NCBI GenBank assembly: GCA_028823235.1
Contig: JAPKBW010000006.1
Location: 1-64,000 of the forward strand
Direction of reading: 5' to 3'
DNA length: 64,000 nucleotides
Source of the DNA: Longimicrobiales bacterium
Lineage (GTDB): Bacteria; Gemmatimonadota; Gemmatimonadetes; Longimicrobiales; Gaopeijiaceae
A program made the position numbers and the translations under genes. The stretch's first letter is position 1. Each line of letters starts with the position of its first letter. This document shows positions 7,413 to 16,248 of the stretch, piece by piece. The notes below the pieces were generated by a model. It made no database searches and was not told the origin of the DNA. It was given only the letters and a program-made list of their open reading frames with translations.

Positions 7413-9641
7413 TCAGCCCGCGACCAGTCTCCAGATCTGGGCCACCAGGAAGCACACTACGACACCCATCACGACAGGCATCATGGTGGCGACCGCGGTC
7501 CATTTCAAACTCCGCGTTTCCTTGAAGATTGTATAAATCGTCGTAGAACACGGGTTATGGAGAAGGCTGAACAACATGAGGTTCACCGCCGTGAGCAACG
7601 TCCAGCCCCCGGCCCTCAGGTACGCACCGGTCGTCACGAGCGAGTCCTCCTCGAACATGACACCAGCCCCGGCACCCTCTCCCGCGAGTTCAGGAGTAAC
7701 GAGAACGGTCAGCATCAGAATCGTGGGGATCACGATCTCGTTCGCTGGGATTGCGACGACATAGGCCAACAGGATGACCCCGTTTAGCCCGAGGACGAGC
7801 CCCGCAGGCTCGAGCCAGTCGACTGTGTACTGGGCAATGCTCACCCCGCCGAAAGTGATGTTCGAAACGAGCCAGATCGCGGCACCGGCCGGGATGGCGA
7901 AGATGATGGCGCGCCACAGCACAATCAGAGTGCGATCGATAATCGACGTATACAGCGTCTGGAGGACGCGGGGGGGGCGATACGGAGGTAGCTCGAGGCT
8001 AAAGCTGGTCGCCTCGCCGCGCAGCACCGTGCGAGACAGCAGCCAAGATGAGAAAAACATCATCACGATGCCGAGCACTGCGATGCCCACGACTGCTCCC
8101 GCACTCACAAGCCCTCCCAGGTGCGTCGGTGCGAGGGCTCCAATAAAGATTGTCGCGATCAGGATCTGGGTCGGCCACCTTCCGTTACATAACGAGAAGT
8201 TGTTAGTGATGATCGCGATGAGCCGCTCTCGCGGGCTGTCGATGACTCTCGTTGCAACGACGCCGGCGGCGTTGCAACCGAATCCCATGCACATCGTGAG
8301 CGCCTGCTTCCCATGTGCCCCTGCTTTCTGAAACATCGAGTCCAGATTGAAGGCCACGCGCGGGAGGTATCCGAAGTCCTCCAAAAGCGTAAACAGCGGA
8401 AAAAAGATCGCCATCGGAGGCAGCATGACACTGATGACCCATGCCGTCGCCAGATATACGCCGTCGAGCAGAAAGCCATCGATCCACCACGGCACGCCTA
8501 TCGCTGCCGAAATGCCCTTGAGCCAGGTCCAGCCGTGGTCGATGAGAAGAGTCGCCAGCATCGATGAAGGAACGTTGGCTCCCTCGATGGTCAGCCAGAA
8601 CACCACTGTTAGGATGAACAGCATCAGCGGGAACCCGAAGGTTCGACTCGTTAGCAGCTCGTCGAGCTTCCGGTCGAAAGAGAACCCGACCTTCGCAAGC
8701 CCTGTTTTCTGCACCTTGTGAGCGACCTGCTCTGCAGCGGCGTACGCGTGCTCAGTCACGATGTCGTGAAAGTCAGGGGGCAATTCCCACCGTAGTCGCG
8801 TGGCCACGTCGAGCAGCCGCTCAGACTCTTCCTCGGGGGGCGGCGACACACTGGCCCATGATTCGTCGTGGATAAGTTGCCCCAGTTCCCCTGATCGCAC
8901 GGCTTCCTGAACGGCCTCGTCGGCGTTCAGCAGGCGGAGGGCAACCCATCGTGCGTTAGGCACCTCGGGGTAAACCTCTTCCACGGTGGGGACGAGGCCG
9001 GCGATCGCTCGCTCCACCTCCGGGGCGTGTTCCGCGAGGCGATACGGCGTACCCACTCGTTCACCCGTGGCGACCTGGTGCGCTGCGGTCAGCAGCTCCT
9101 CGATGCCGATGCCCTCGCGAGCCGTGCCGGGTACCACGGGGACCCCAAGTTCCTTCTCGAGTTTTTTCGGGTCCACCGCGATTCCGTGTCGCCTGGCCTC
9201 ATCCATCAGGTTCAGGAAGACGACCACGCGATCCGTAATCTCAAGTATTTGAAGAACGAGATTCAGATTTCGCTCGAGGCGGGTCGCGTCGACCACTACG
9301 ACCGTCACGTCTGGTCGACCGAACAGAACGAAGTCGCGCGCGACTTCCTCATCCACGCTGCCGGCTTGCAGAGAATAGGTGCCTGGAAGGTCTACGACCT
9401 TCACGCGATTGCCTTCGTGAGCGAATGCGCCCTCGGCACGAACGACCGTCTTACCCGGCCAGTTACCCGTATGCTGACGAAGTCCTGTGAGCTGATTGAA
9501 GACCGTGCTCTTTCCCACGTTGGGATTCCCGGACAGAGCGACCAGATAGTCCCACTTGTCTGGGCTCAGCCCGAGGCGAATCAGGCTACTCTGGCGGTGT
9601 TCCGCACACGACCCGCACGGACTGGTTGAGAGGGTGGCCAT
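7413..9641 (-). CDS. feoB: Ferrous iron transporter FeoB (copy 2, CNAAG subclass)
   Basis: A 742-residue FeoB of a different subclass from copy 1. The N-terminus has a CxxC pair (C9, C12). The G domain has GNPNVGKS (38-45), DLPG and NLMD, followed by a long helical linker and a polytopic membrane domain. The Gate motif is GFGCNAAGVVATR (near residue 455) rather than the CxxP form of copy 1, and the second motif is NNFSLCNGRWP. This CNAAG form is known as a separate FeoB branch. Its ATG shares one base with the stop of the upstream regulator (TGATG), which indicates translational coupling. No separate feoA is beside it; the upstream regulator supplies FeoA-like domains. Confidence 0.95.
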   Translation of the reverse strand: MATLSTSPCGSCAEHRQSSLIRLGLSPDKWDYLVALSGNPNVGKSTVFNQLTGLRQHTGNWPGKTVVRAEGAFAHEGNRVKVVDLPGTYSLQAGSVDEEVARDFVLFGRPDVTVVVVDATRLERNLNLVLQILEITDRVVVFLNLMDEARRHGIAVDPKKLEKELGVPVVPGTAREGIGIEELLTAAHQVATGERVGTPYRLAEHAPEVERAIAGLVPTVEEVYPEVPNARWVALRLLNADEAVQEAVRSGELGQLIHDESWASVSPPPEEESERLLDVATRLRWELPPDFHDIVTEHAYAAAEQVAHKVQKTGLAKVGFSFDRKLDELLTSRTFGFPLMLFILTVVFWLTIEGANVPSSMLATLLIDHGWTWLKGISAAIGVPWWIDGFLLDGVYLATAWVISVMLPPMAIFFPLFTLLEDFGYLPRVAFNLDSMFQKAGAHGKQALTMCMGFGCNAAGVVATRVIDSPRERLIAIITNNFSLCNGRWPTQILIATIFIGALAPTHLGGLVSAGAVVGIAVLGIVMMFFSSWLLSRTVLRGEATSFSLELPPYRPPRVLQTLYTSIIDRTLIVLWRAIIFAIPAGAAIWLVSNITFGGVSIAQYTVDWLEPAGLVLGLNGVILLAYVVAIPANEIVIPTILMLTVLVTPELAGEGAGAGVMFEEDSLVTTGAYLRAGGWTLLTAVNLMLFSLLHNPCSTTIYTIFKETRSLKWTAVATMMPVVMGVVVCFLVAQIWRLVAG

Positions 9642-10690
9642 CAGGCGACGTCCTCGGACAGAGCGGCGCTCATCGAAGGGACGTCAATCCGGATCCACGT
9701 GGCCTGCTCGCGTCGCAGTGCGATCAGCGCACCACGAATCGAGTACGCGATCGGGTCACCTGACGCGCTGCTGAACACCGCCTCGATCTCCGTGCCTCGG
9801 ACCACTCCGAGGTCCAGCAGCCGCCTGCGCTGGGAGCCTTGGCACGCAGGCGAAATCCCGACAACCTGAGCGGACTCCCCAGGGGACAGATCGGCGAGGG
9901 TCGCTACAGGAGCATCGGCTCGCTCACCCTCTGGGAGCATCCGGACCGTAACGTTGCGACAGACGACATTGTCGAGCGTGCGCTCACGCCCGTGTGATCG
10001 CAGGCGAACCCCGCGGTCACTTCTTTCTGCCACTTCGAGTCGAGTCCCCAGGTCGAGGCCATCCCGTAGAAGCGCGTCGTAAATGACACGGGGTTCATCT
10101 TCCAGATGTACGATCTCAAATGTGCGCCCAACGTCCGCGCTCACGAGCGACAGACGTTCGACCACCGGCAGCTCTCCACCCGCTGTGGGAATCGGATCTC
10201 CATGGGGATCCCAAGCTGGATGCCCAAGCCGGGCCGCCAGCGCCTCCGCCTCTTCCGCGGACAGGGCGTGCTCCATTCTTTCTGCTTCCGCATGCCACTC
10301 ACCTGCGGGCACCCCGGTCCGGTCCGCCAGGTACCGTTCCCAAAGACGATGCGCACGGACCAGCCGCAGAGCTGAGTTGCGGCCCGCGTCCGTGAGCTTC
10401 GGGCCCGAAGCTTCGTTGCGTACCAACAGGGACTCGGCCAGCAGCTTCAACAGGTCGGCTGCCCGGCCTGTGGACACCTCGAGTTGCCCGGCAAGACTTT
10501 CAAGGGAGACATCTCTTCCAATGCTCTCACAGGTATAGACGTGTTTGACCGCATCCTCGAGAAGCACCCGTTCGCTGAGGCGCACAAGTCTCAGGTACCT
10601 GGCCACGACACCCCACTTCGGCCAAACAAGCAGTCCTGATAGAACACAGAGGACGCCGAAAACGGTGAGTGCGATTGTAGGATTAAGCAT
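9641..10690 (-). CDS. Membrane-anchored DtxR-family regulator with two FeoA-like domains
   Basis: A 349-residue fusion. Residues 4-24 form one hydrophobic helix. Residues 40-105 are a DtxR-type winged helix. Residues 105-170 are the DtxR dimerisation/metal domain, with H114, E118 and HAEAERMEH (H133, E137, E140, H141) and the conserved DPHGDPIP end. Residues 175-255 look like a first SH3/FeoA-like domain, and 260-337 is a clear FeoA domain (LLDLGVVRGT, IRGALIALRREQ). The position equal to DtxR C102 is glutamate (E137), as in MntR/SirR-type members, so Mn2+ or Fe2+ sensing is possible. ATG 10690 has GGAG eight bases upstream; a GTG at 10708 is also open. An iron box lies 40 bases upstream, implying autoregulation. 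The gene overlaps feoB2 by one base. Confidence 0.9.
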   Translation of the reverse strand: MLNPTIALTVFGVLCVLSGLLVWPKWGVVARYLRLVRLSERVLLEDAVKHVYTCESIGRDVSLESLAGQLEVSTGRAADLLKLLAESLLVRNEASGPKLTDAGRNSALRLVRAHRLWERYLADRTGVPAGEWHAEAERMEHALSAEEAEALAARLGHPAWDPHGDPIPTAGGELPVVERLSLVSADVGRTFEIVHLEDEPRVIYDALLRDGLDLGTRLEVAERSDRGVRLRSHGRERTLDNVVCRNVTVRMLPEGERADAPVATLADLSPGESAQVVGISPACQGSQRRRLLDLGVVRGTEIEAVFSSASGDPIAYSIRGALIALRREQATWIRIDVPSMSAALSEDVA

Positions 10691-10730
10691 GGTGCCCGCT
10701 CCGCGCACGGCATTGCGCGATGATGAGAAT

Positions 10731-10748
10731 ATTTAGGCTTACCTAAAT
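10731..10748. promoter_or_regulatory. DtxR/IdeR-type iron box
   Basis: Perfect palindrome ATTTAGG-CTTA-CCTAAAT with 7-bp arms and a 4-base centre. TTTAGG...CCTAAA matches the core of DtxR/IdeR operators. It lies about 40 bases upstream of the dtxR-feoA fusion gene (minus) and about 107 bases upstream of the multicopper oxidase (plus), so it could control both. Confidence 0.8.
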
Positions 10749-10854
10749 TTCATCTCACGGGAAGTTTCGTCAACCCGTACCGGTCCGTGGACACGCTGCC
10801 CTCACGGATCGACAGTGTGTTGCCCACCTCGCGGGGCGGCGCGAATCTCAACGT

Positions 10855-13104
10855 ATGCCGTTGCAATCACATCCTCTCTCAGCGAGCCCCTGGCTTGCCA
10901 CCGCACTCCTTGCCGTGGGGCACCTCCACGCTTCCGGGCAGATTCCCGACGTCTCGTCGATCTGTTCTGACCGCCCGCCCGCCACGGGGGAGTCGCTCTT
11001 CTCCGCCGACCGGGCAGTGCCGGAGCGCACCGGGTCAGATGCAGCCCGCCCGGCGTCCGACCTCTACTGCATGGACCTCTTCTCGACGACCCGAGGAGGA
11101 CAAGCTGCCGGGGTGATCGAGCTTCGAAAGCCATGGTCCCCCTTCGGGGTCACGGTCACGGCCGAAGGGAGACATCGACACGATTTGAAAGCATGGATCG
11201 CTCGACTGCCTGACCCCTCATCCCTCGGGCCCTACACGACCTACGTGGCCTGGGCGACGCCCCTCGCGCTCGATCCCGTGATCAAACTCGGCGAGGTAGC
11301 GAACGGTCTGAACAACCTCGGCGAAGTGGCGTTCAACAAGTACCTGGTCTGGGTGACTGCGGAAGCGTCCGCCGATGTCGTAGAGCGGAGCGGGCCGCTG
11401 ATCATCCGAGGTCGCTCCCCGTCGAGCCGCATGGAAGCGCATGACCTCCTTGCCCTAGCACCGTCGGCAGAGATGGGTGTGCCCGAGATGACGGGCGATG
11501 GGAGCGACTGGACGATGCCCCCGATGTATGCCGGCGTCCCAATGCTGCCAGGGGTGATGCAGTCGCGGCCCGTCGTCGCGCCATTCCGGCCTGCGGTGGA
11601 TCTGAACACGCTCCCCGCTGCCCGGCCTCGCGACATCGTGACGCTGCCCGATGGGGGCACGCTGGACCTGACTGCCGGCTTCGTCCGGAAATCGGTGGCC
11701 GGTCGGGACCTCGTGATGATGGCATTCAACGAGCAGATCCCGGGGCCGCTGATCGAGGTCACGGAAGCCTCGACGATCTTCGTGAACTTCACAAACGACA
11801 CGCCGCTCCCAGCGGCCGTCCACTGGCACGGTCTGCGGCTCGACAATCGCTACGACGGAGTCCCGGGGGTCACGCAGGACCCAGTACAGCCAGGCGAAAG
11901 CTTCCGGTACACGATCCACTTCCCCGATCCCGGGATCTACTGGTACCACCCGCACCATCGCGAAGACGTGTCTCAGGAGTTGGGACTCGCGGGCAACATG
12001 CTCGTCGAACCGCTGGCCTCAGACTACTACAACGAGGTCGACCACGAAGAGGTCGTCATGCTGGACGACCTCCTGCTCGGCGCTGACGATGTGGTTCCGT
12101 TCGGCGAAGAGTCTGCGAACTACATGCTCATGGGACGCTTCGGGAACGTCTTCCTCACGAACGGTGAGCCGGAGTACGGACTCGACGTAGATCCCGGCGA
12201 CGTCGTCCGATTCCATTTCACAAACGCATCCAACACCCGCACCTTCAACATCGCGTTCCGCCCCACGGACGCCCCCAATGGCGAGCCGCTGCCGATCAAG
12301 GTCATCGGATCAGACGTTGGCAGATTCGAGCGGGAGTCGATGTCGGAGAGCGTCACTCTGGCCCCCGCTGAGCGGTACGTCGTCGAGGTACTGTTCCCCG
12401 AGGGCGGAGCTTACGCGATGACCAACCGCGTGCAGGGCATCAACCACCGTCAGGGACTTTTCCTGGAGGAGTCGGCCGTGCTGGGCCAGATCACGGTTTC
12501 GGGTGCCACCTCTGAGAGCGCCTCGGATCACGCTCATGACTTCGAGTCCCTTCGGACCCATGACGCGGTCGTCGAGGATATCGACCGCTATCGACCGCTC
12601 TTCGACGGACCCACCGACCACGAGCTCGTCCTTACACTCGAGGTCGACAACCTGCCGATGGCAATCGAACAGTCCATGAACCTCGACTGGATCTACTTCA
12701 ACCCCGTCGAATGGAGTGGCACGATGCCCGTCATGAACTGGGCAACGAGCGGGGCCGAGGTCCAGTGGCTTCTACGGGATCCCCGAACTGGAGCGCAGAA
12801 CGACGCGATCGACTGGGCGTTCAAGGTCGGAGACGTGGTGAAGGTGCGGGTCACCAACGATCGGGCCGCGTTCCACTCCATGCAGCATCCCCTGCACATC
12901 CATGGACAGCGCTTTCTTGTTCTTGAACAGAACGGTGTGCCGAACAAGAACATGGTCTGGAAGGACACCGTCCTGTTGCCGGCGGGGTCCACAACGGACA
13001 TCCTCCTCGAACTGTCCAATCCGGGGCGATGGATGGTGCACTGCCACATCGCCGAGCATCTCGAATCCGGAATGAAATTCGTCTTCGACGTCGAAGGAAA
13101 CTGA
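10855..13104 (+). CDS. Exported multicopper oxidase with extra N-terminal domain
   Basis: A 749-residue protein with a signal-like N-terminus. All copper sites are visible: HWH (323-325) and HPHH (365-368) for the trinuclear centre, HPLHIHG (678-684), and HCHIAEHLESGM (729-740) with the Cys-His pathway and an axial Met. It is therefore a laccase/CueO-like periplasmic oxidase; ferroxidase, cuprous oxidase and phenol oxidase activities are all possible. Residues about 50-230 precede the first cupredoxin domain and form a separate domain I cannot assign. It contains a conserved-looking PDPSSLGPYTTYVAWAT segment. The ATG has no clear ribosome-binding site. The next gene begins two bases after the stop, indicating an operon. 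The iron box upstream hints at metal control. Confidence 0.92.
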   Translation: MPLQSHPLSASPWLATALLAVGHLHASGQIPDVSSICSDRPPATGESLFSADRAVPERTGSDAARPASDLYCMDLFSTTRGGQAAGVIELRKPWSPFGVTVTAEGRHRHDLKAWIARLPDPSSLGPYTTYVAWATPLALDPVIKLGEVANGLNNLGEVAFNKYLVWVTAEASADVVERSGPLIIRGRSPSSRMEAHDLLALAPSAEMGVPEMTGDGSDWTMPPMYAGVPMLPGVMQSRPVVAPFRPAVDLNTLPAARPRDIVTLPDGGTLDLTAGFVRKSVAGRDLVMMAFNEQIPGPLIEVTEASTIFVNFTNDTPLPAAVHWHGLRLDNRYDGVPGVTQDPVQPGESFRYTIHFPDPGIYWYHPHHREDVSQELGLAGNMLVEPLASDYYNEVDHEEVVMLDDLLLGADDVVPFGEESANYMLMGRFGNVFLTNGEPEYGLDVDPGDVVRFHFTNASNTRTFNIAFRPTDAPNGEPLPIKVIGSDVGRFERESMSESVTLAPAERYVVEVLFPEGGAYAMTNRVQGINHRQGLFLEESAVLGQITVSGATSESASDHAHDFESLRTHDAVVEDIDRYRPLFDGPTDHELVLTLEVDNLPMAIEQSMNLDWIYFNPVEWSGTMPVMNWATSGAEVQWLLRDPRTGAQNDAIDWAFKVGDVVKVRVTNDRAAFHSMQHPLHIHGQRFLVLEQNGVPNKNMVWKDTVLLPAGSTTDILLELSNPGRWMVHCHIAEHLESGMKFVFDVEGN

Positions 13105-13105
13105 C

Positions 13106-14527
13106 ATGAGACTCCACACCACAGCCCTCTCTGCAGCACTGGCCTGCCTCGCTCTCACGGCAGTTGGGCCCGACCAGGTGGCAGCTCAGAATTTCGACGA
13201 GTTCGTCGCAGTGCCGATGGGCACAGTAGCCCTCACGCATGCGAAGGTCATCGATGGGACCGGTGCCCCGGCGATGCTGGATCAGACCATTCTGATTGAA
13301 GGAGATCGAATCATCGCCATCGGGCAGTCTGGTTCAGTCCACGTGCCTGCCAATGCCAACATCGTCGACCTCACGGGCCAGACGGTGATCCCAGGACTCG
13401 TGGGGATGCACAACCACTCCTACTACACGGGTGGAAGCGGCCGCGCGGCGCAGCTCTCCTTCTCAGGCTCACGGCTCTACCTGGCCTCGGGTGTCACGAC
13501 AATCCGTACCACGGGCGCTCAGCAGCCGTATGCGGAACTGAACCTCAAAAGGGAAATCGATACGGGCAACGTCATTGGCCCGACGATGTTCACGACCGGC
13601 CCATACCTGACCGGCGAGCAAGTCGGTGGTGGAACCATGACCCAGCTCAGCGATCCTGAACAGGCGCGCCGTGTAGTGCGCTACTGGGCTGAAGAGGGCG
13701 TCAGCTGGTTCAAGGCCTACACGTGGATCTCACGCGCGGAGCTCGGCGCGGCGATCGACGAGGCGCACAAGTTGGGCGTTAAAGTCACGGCTCATCTGTG
13801 CTCTGTGGGATACCGGGAAGCCGTCGCGCTTGGCATCGACAACGTCGAACACGGACTTTTCGCGAACAGCGAGTACGCGCCCAACAAGGTTGAGGACGAG
13901 TGTCCTGCCGGCTTCCGGAACAGCTTCCCGGACCTCGATGTGAATGGTCCCGAAGTGCAGGCGACGTTCCGGGACATGATCGACAACGGTGTACCCATGA
14001 CGTCTACGCCGGTGGTCTACGAGATCTCGGTATCTGGCCGCCCCCCCATCGACGAACGCATCTTTGATGTACTCGCACCTGAGATTGCTGAAGAAGTCCG
14101 TGCGATCTCCGTCGCACGACGGGCCGGACAAGGAGCGATTCCGCCTGCGCAGTACGCTAAAGCAATGGAGTACGAGCGTGCCTTCGTGGCCGCTGGCGGT
14201 CTTCTGGCGGCTGGCGTAGATCCAACCGGATACGGGGCAGCCCCTCCAGGATTCGGTGACCAGCGTAACTACGAATTGCTGCTCGAAGCAGGCTTCTCTG
14301 CCCCCGAGGTCATCCAGATCATGAGTCTGAACGGGGCCAAGGTTTTGGAAATCGACGGCGAAGTCGGAAGCGTTGCGACCGGCAAGATCGCGGATCTCGT
14401 GGTCATCGACGGTGACCTCGAAGCGGTCGGGAATCTCCACGGGACGAGCATCGTGTTTCGACACGGTATCGGCTGGGACTCACCCAAGCTGATTGAGTCG
14501 GTTCGCGGAGTGGTCGGAATCCGCTGA
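13106..14527 (+). CDS. Exported amidohydrolase-superfamily protein
   Basis: A 473-residue protein with a signal peptide (about residues 1-27, ending VAAQNF) and an imidazolonepropionase/dipeptidase-like amidohydrolase fold. The metal motif HNH is at 102-104; further ligands are likely the His in VTAHL, the His in NVEHG, and the Asp in AAGVDPTG. The C-terminal part returns to the beta domain (GKIADLVVIDGDL). GAAGGAAA just upstream of the ATG is a good ribosome-binding site. It begins immediately after the multicopper oxidase stop and precedes the metal permease-like gene. The family hydrolyses cyclic amides or dipeptides; the substrate is not predictable here. Confidence 0.88.
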   Translation: MRLHTTALSAALACLALTAVGPDQVAAQNFDEFVAVPMGTVALTHAKVIDGTGAPAMLDQTILIEGDRIIAIGQSGSVHVPANANIVDLTGQTVIPGLVGMHNHSYYTGGSGRAAQLSFSGSRLYLASGVTTIRTTGAQQPYAELNLKREIDTGNVIGPTMFTTGPYLTGEQVGGGTMTQLSDPEQARRVVRYWAEEGVSWFKAYTWISRAELGAAIDEAHKLGVKVTAHLCSVGYREAVALGIDNVEHGLFANSEYAPNKVEDECPAGFRNSFPDLDVNGPEVQATFRDMIDNGVPMTSTPVVYEISVSGRPPIDERIFDVLAPEIAEEVRAISVARRAGQGAIPPAQYAKAMEYERAFVAAGGLLAAGVDPTGYGAAPPGFGDQRNYELLLEAGFSAPEVIQIMSLNGAKVLEIDGEVGSVATGKIADLVVIDGDLEAVGNLHGTSIVFRHGIGWDSPKLIESVRGVVGIR

Positions 14528-14555
14528 CCCCCACGCTAAGACCGGTCCGATAGTC

Positions 14556-15215
14556 ATGGGCTACCTCATTGCGGCGGCGGCGGCACCGCTCCTCGGACCG
14601 GTGCTGTATCGCATACTACATGGTCACCCGAAGGCCGTTCGATTCGTTGACGGATCGGTCTATGTGGCCGTGCCGCTTCTTGTCATCTGGCAGGTGTTAC
14701 CAGATGCCTGGGCTTCGCGCAGCTTAATCGCCCTCGTCGCCCTCGTGGCGGGATTCACAGTTCCCGCGATTGTGGAAAAAGCTTCTCACGCACTAGCTCA
14801 GCAGACCGATAACGTTGCCATGGTCATAGGGCTATCCGGACTCGTGCTCCACGCCATGCTGGAGGGAGCAGCCTTCGTCCCTAGAGACGGAGCGGTCGAT
14901 GGGCCCTTCGCGATCGCGGTAATCCTTCACCGTATCCCGGTTAGCCTCGTGATCTGGTGGCTCATTTGTCCGCGGTTCGGCTCATCGCTTGCTGCCGCAG
15001 GCGTCGGGTCCATCGTCCTAGCAACTCTGGCCGGATACGGAGTCGGCACCGAGGTTCTGGGAGGAATGCACAGCGGCGGCGCTGAGATCTATCAGGCGTT
15101 CGTCAGCGGATCGCTGGTTCATGTGGTCTTCCATCAGGGCCGCCACGATCATGATCATACCCATGAAAACGAACACGCTCACGACCACCGACAAGAGCAG
15201 GACAGCCATGACTGA
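14556..15215 (+). CDS. ZIP-like metal permease with His-rich C-terminal tail
   Basis: A 219-residue polytopic membrane protein with about seven helices and a histidine-rich cytosolic or periplasmic tail (residues 194-219: HDHDHTHENEHAHDH). Helix 4 has H99-A-M-L-E103-G, close to the ZIP HNxxEG motif. The next helix has H125-R-I-P where ZIP proteins have HE/HNxP, but it then reads V-S instead of H/E-E/G. This suggests a ZIP-family relative with part of the binuclear metal site lost. An in-frame start at 14493 would overlap the amidohydrolase; the ATG at 14556 begins directly at the first helix and is preferred. Its stop overlaps the next gene by eight bases. Confidence 0.65.
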   Translation: MGYLIAAAAAPLLGPVLYRILHGHPKAVRFVDGSVYVAVPLLVIWQVLPDAWASRSLIALVALVAGFTVPAIVEKASHALAQQTDNVAMVIGLSGLVLHAMLEGAAFVPRDGAVDGPFAIAVILHRIPVSLVIWWLICPRFGSSLAAAGVGSIVLATLAGYGVGTEVLGGMHSGGAEIYQAFVSGSLVHVVFHQGRHDHDHTHENEHAHDHRQEQDSHD

Positions 15216-15786
15216 CCGAGCCACCGGGGCCTCGACCCTTCGCCGGGCGCTTCTCACTGCCGCCGCAATCGCTCTTGGCATCGGGACCTGGGAAACGGAG
15301 GCAGAAGCGCAGCAAACTCAGGACGGCCCGATGATTCAGTCTGCTGGGGCAGTTTTTTCCGTGGACACCGATTTTTTCACCCCTACCGATCGTGACTACA
15401 AGGTCGCCTTCGAAATTGCACAGCCGTCCTCTTCTCCGGACCAGTTAAACCCCACCATCAACACGGTCGCACGCTTTCTGAACATGCACGCCCAGGCGGG
15501 GGTGTCTGAGGATCGACTCAGCGGAGCGATCGTCGCGCACGGGCCAGCCTCCTTCGAGCTCCTCGACAATGAGGCCTACCGCGCCCGGTTCGGCGTCGAC
15601 AACCCGAACGCTGAACTCATCAAGGAACTCATCGCAAATGGGCAGCCAGTGCTCCTCTGTGGCCAAAGCGCCGCATCGAGGAACGTGCCCACGGAAGGTC
15701 TCATCCCAGGGGTTCAGGTCGCCCTTTCGGCGATCACCGCCTTCATGCTGCTCCAGGAACAGGGATATAGCGTAAATCCCTGGTAG
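15208..15786 (+). CDS. Exported DsrE-family-like protein
   Basis: A 192-residue protein with a signal peptide (residues about 1-34, ending ETEAEAQQ). The body has the alternating strand/helix pattern of DsrE/DsrF-like proteins, with AIVAHGPASFELL and one cysteine in PVLLCGQSAASR (C151), the position of the active cysteine in DsrE/YchN-like proteins. Some members carry persulfide sulfur; in an exported copy the role is unclear. The ATG at 15208 has CAGGA upstream and overlaps the permease by eight bases, so translation is coupled. It is the last gene of the multicopper oxidase unit. Confidence 0.75.
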   Translation: MTDRATGASTLRRALLTAAAIALGIGTWETEAEAQQTQDGPMIQSAGAVFSVDTDFFTPTDRDYKVAFEIAQPSSSPDQLNPTINTVARFLNMHAQAGVSEDRLSGAIVAHGPASFELLDNEAYRARFGVDNPNAELIKELIANGQPVLLCGQSAASRNVPTEGLIPGVQVALSAITAFMLLQEQGYSVNPW

Positions 15787-15807
15787 CGGGGCTGGTCGTT
15801 CGGCACG

Positions 15808-16020
15808 CTACCGCTTCAGCCACATCAGAATGGCATCGGTCACGGACTCCGACGTACCCTGCTGCACGAAGTGACTCATTGTCTGAAGTCACCGTGCAGT
15901 TGGCTGCCGCGCCACTCAGCATCACGATGTGGTCGGTCGACCGAAAAGTCCACGAAGGTGGCCAAGCCAGCAGCGGTGGGAGCGCCGACCTGATTATTCA
16001 TTATGAAACACTTCCCCTGA
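15808..16020 (-). pseudogene. Possible remnant of an alpha/beta hydrolase C-terminus
   Basis: The 462 bases between 15787 and 16248 hold no intact gene. On the minus strand there are two pieces in different frames. One starts near FIMNNQVGAPTAAGLATF. The other is SHFVQQGTSESVTDAILMW followed by LKR and a stop. The second resembles the HF-hx-Q-E...WL end of haloalkane-dehalogenase-type hydrolases. Identification rests on short similarity by eye, so it is tentative. Confidence 0.3.
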
Positions 16021-16248
16021 ATGGGATTCAAGCACCTTCCCGGTAGGCTCACGCCTCGGCGAGCCTCCCCCTGAGACGACCCCACCTGCACCTCGCAACA
16101 TAGGTGCGCACGCGGCGGCTGAAGGCCCGTTTTGCGCGACCGCTCCACGTCGAGCGGTTGCGCAACCAGCGTGACCTACGGATTCTGAGTGCTTGATACC
16201 ATGCGCACGCGTCGAATCTGGCCGGGCCAGCAACGGAGAAGCGAAACC

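Noticed and set aside
9641-10708. GTG start at 10708 for the DtxR-FeoA gene
   Set aside because: The ATG at 10690 has GGAG at a suitable distance, and the added six residues precede the membrane helix without purpose.
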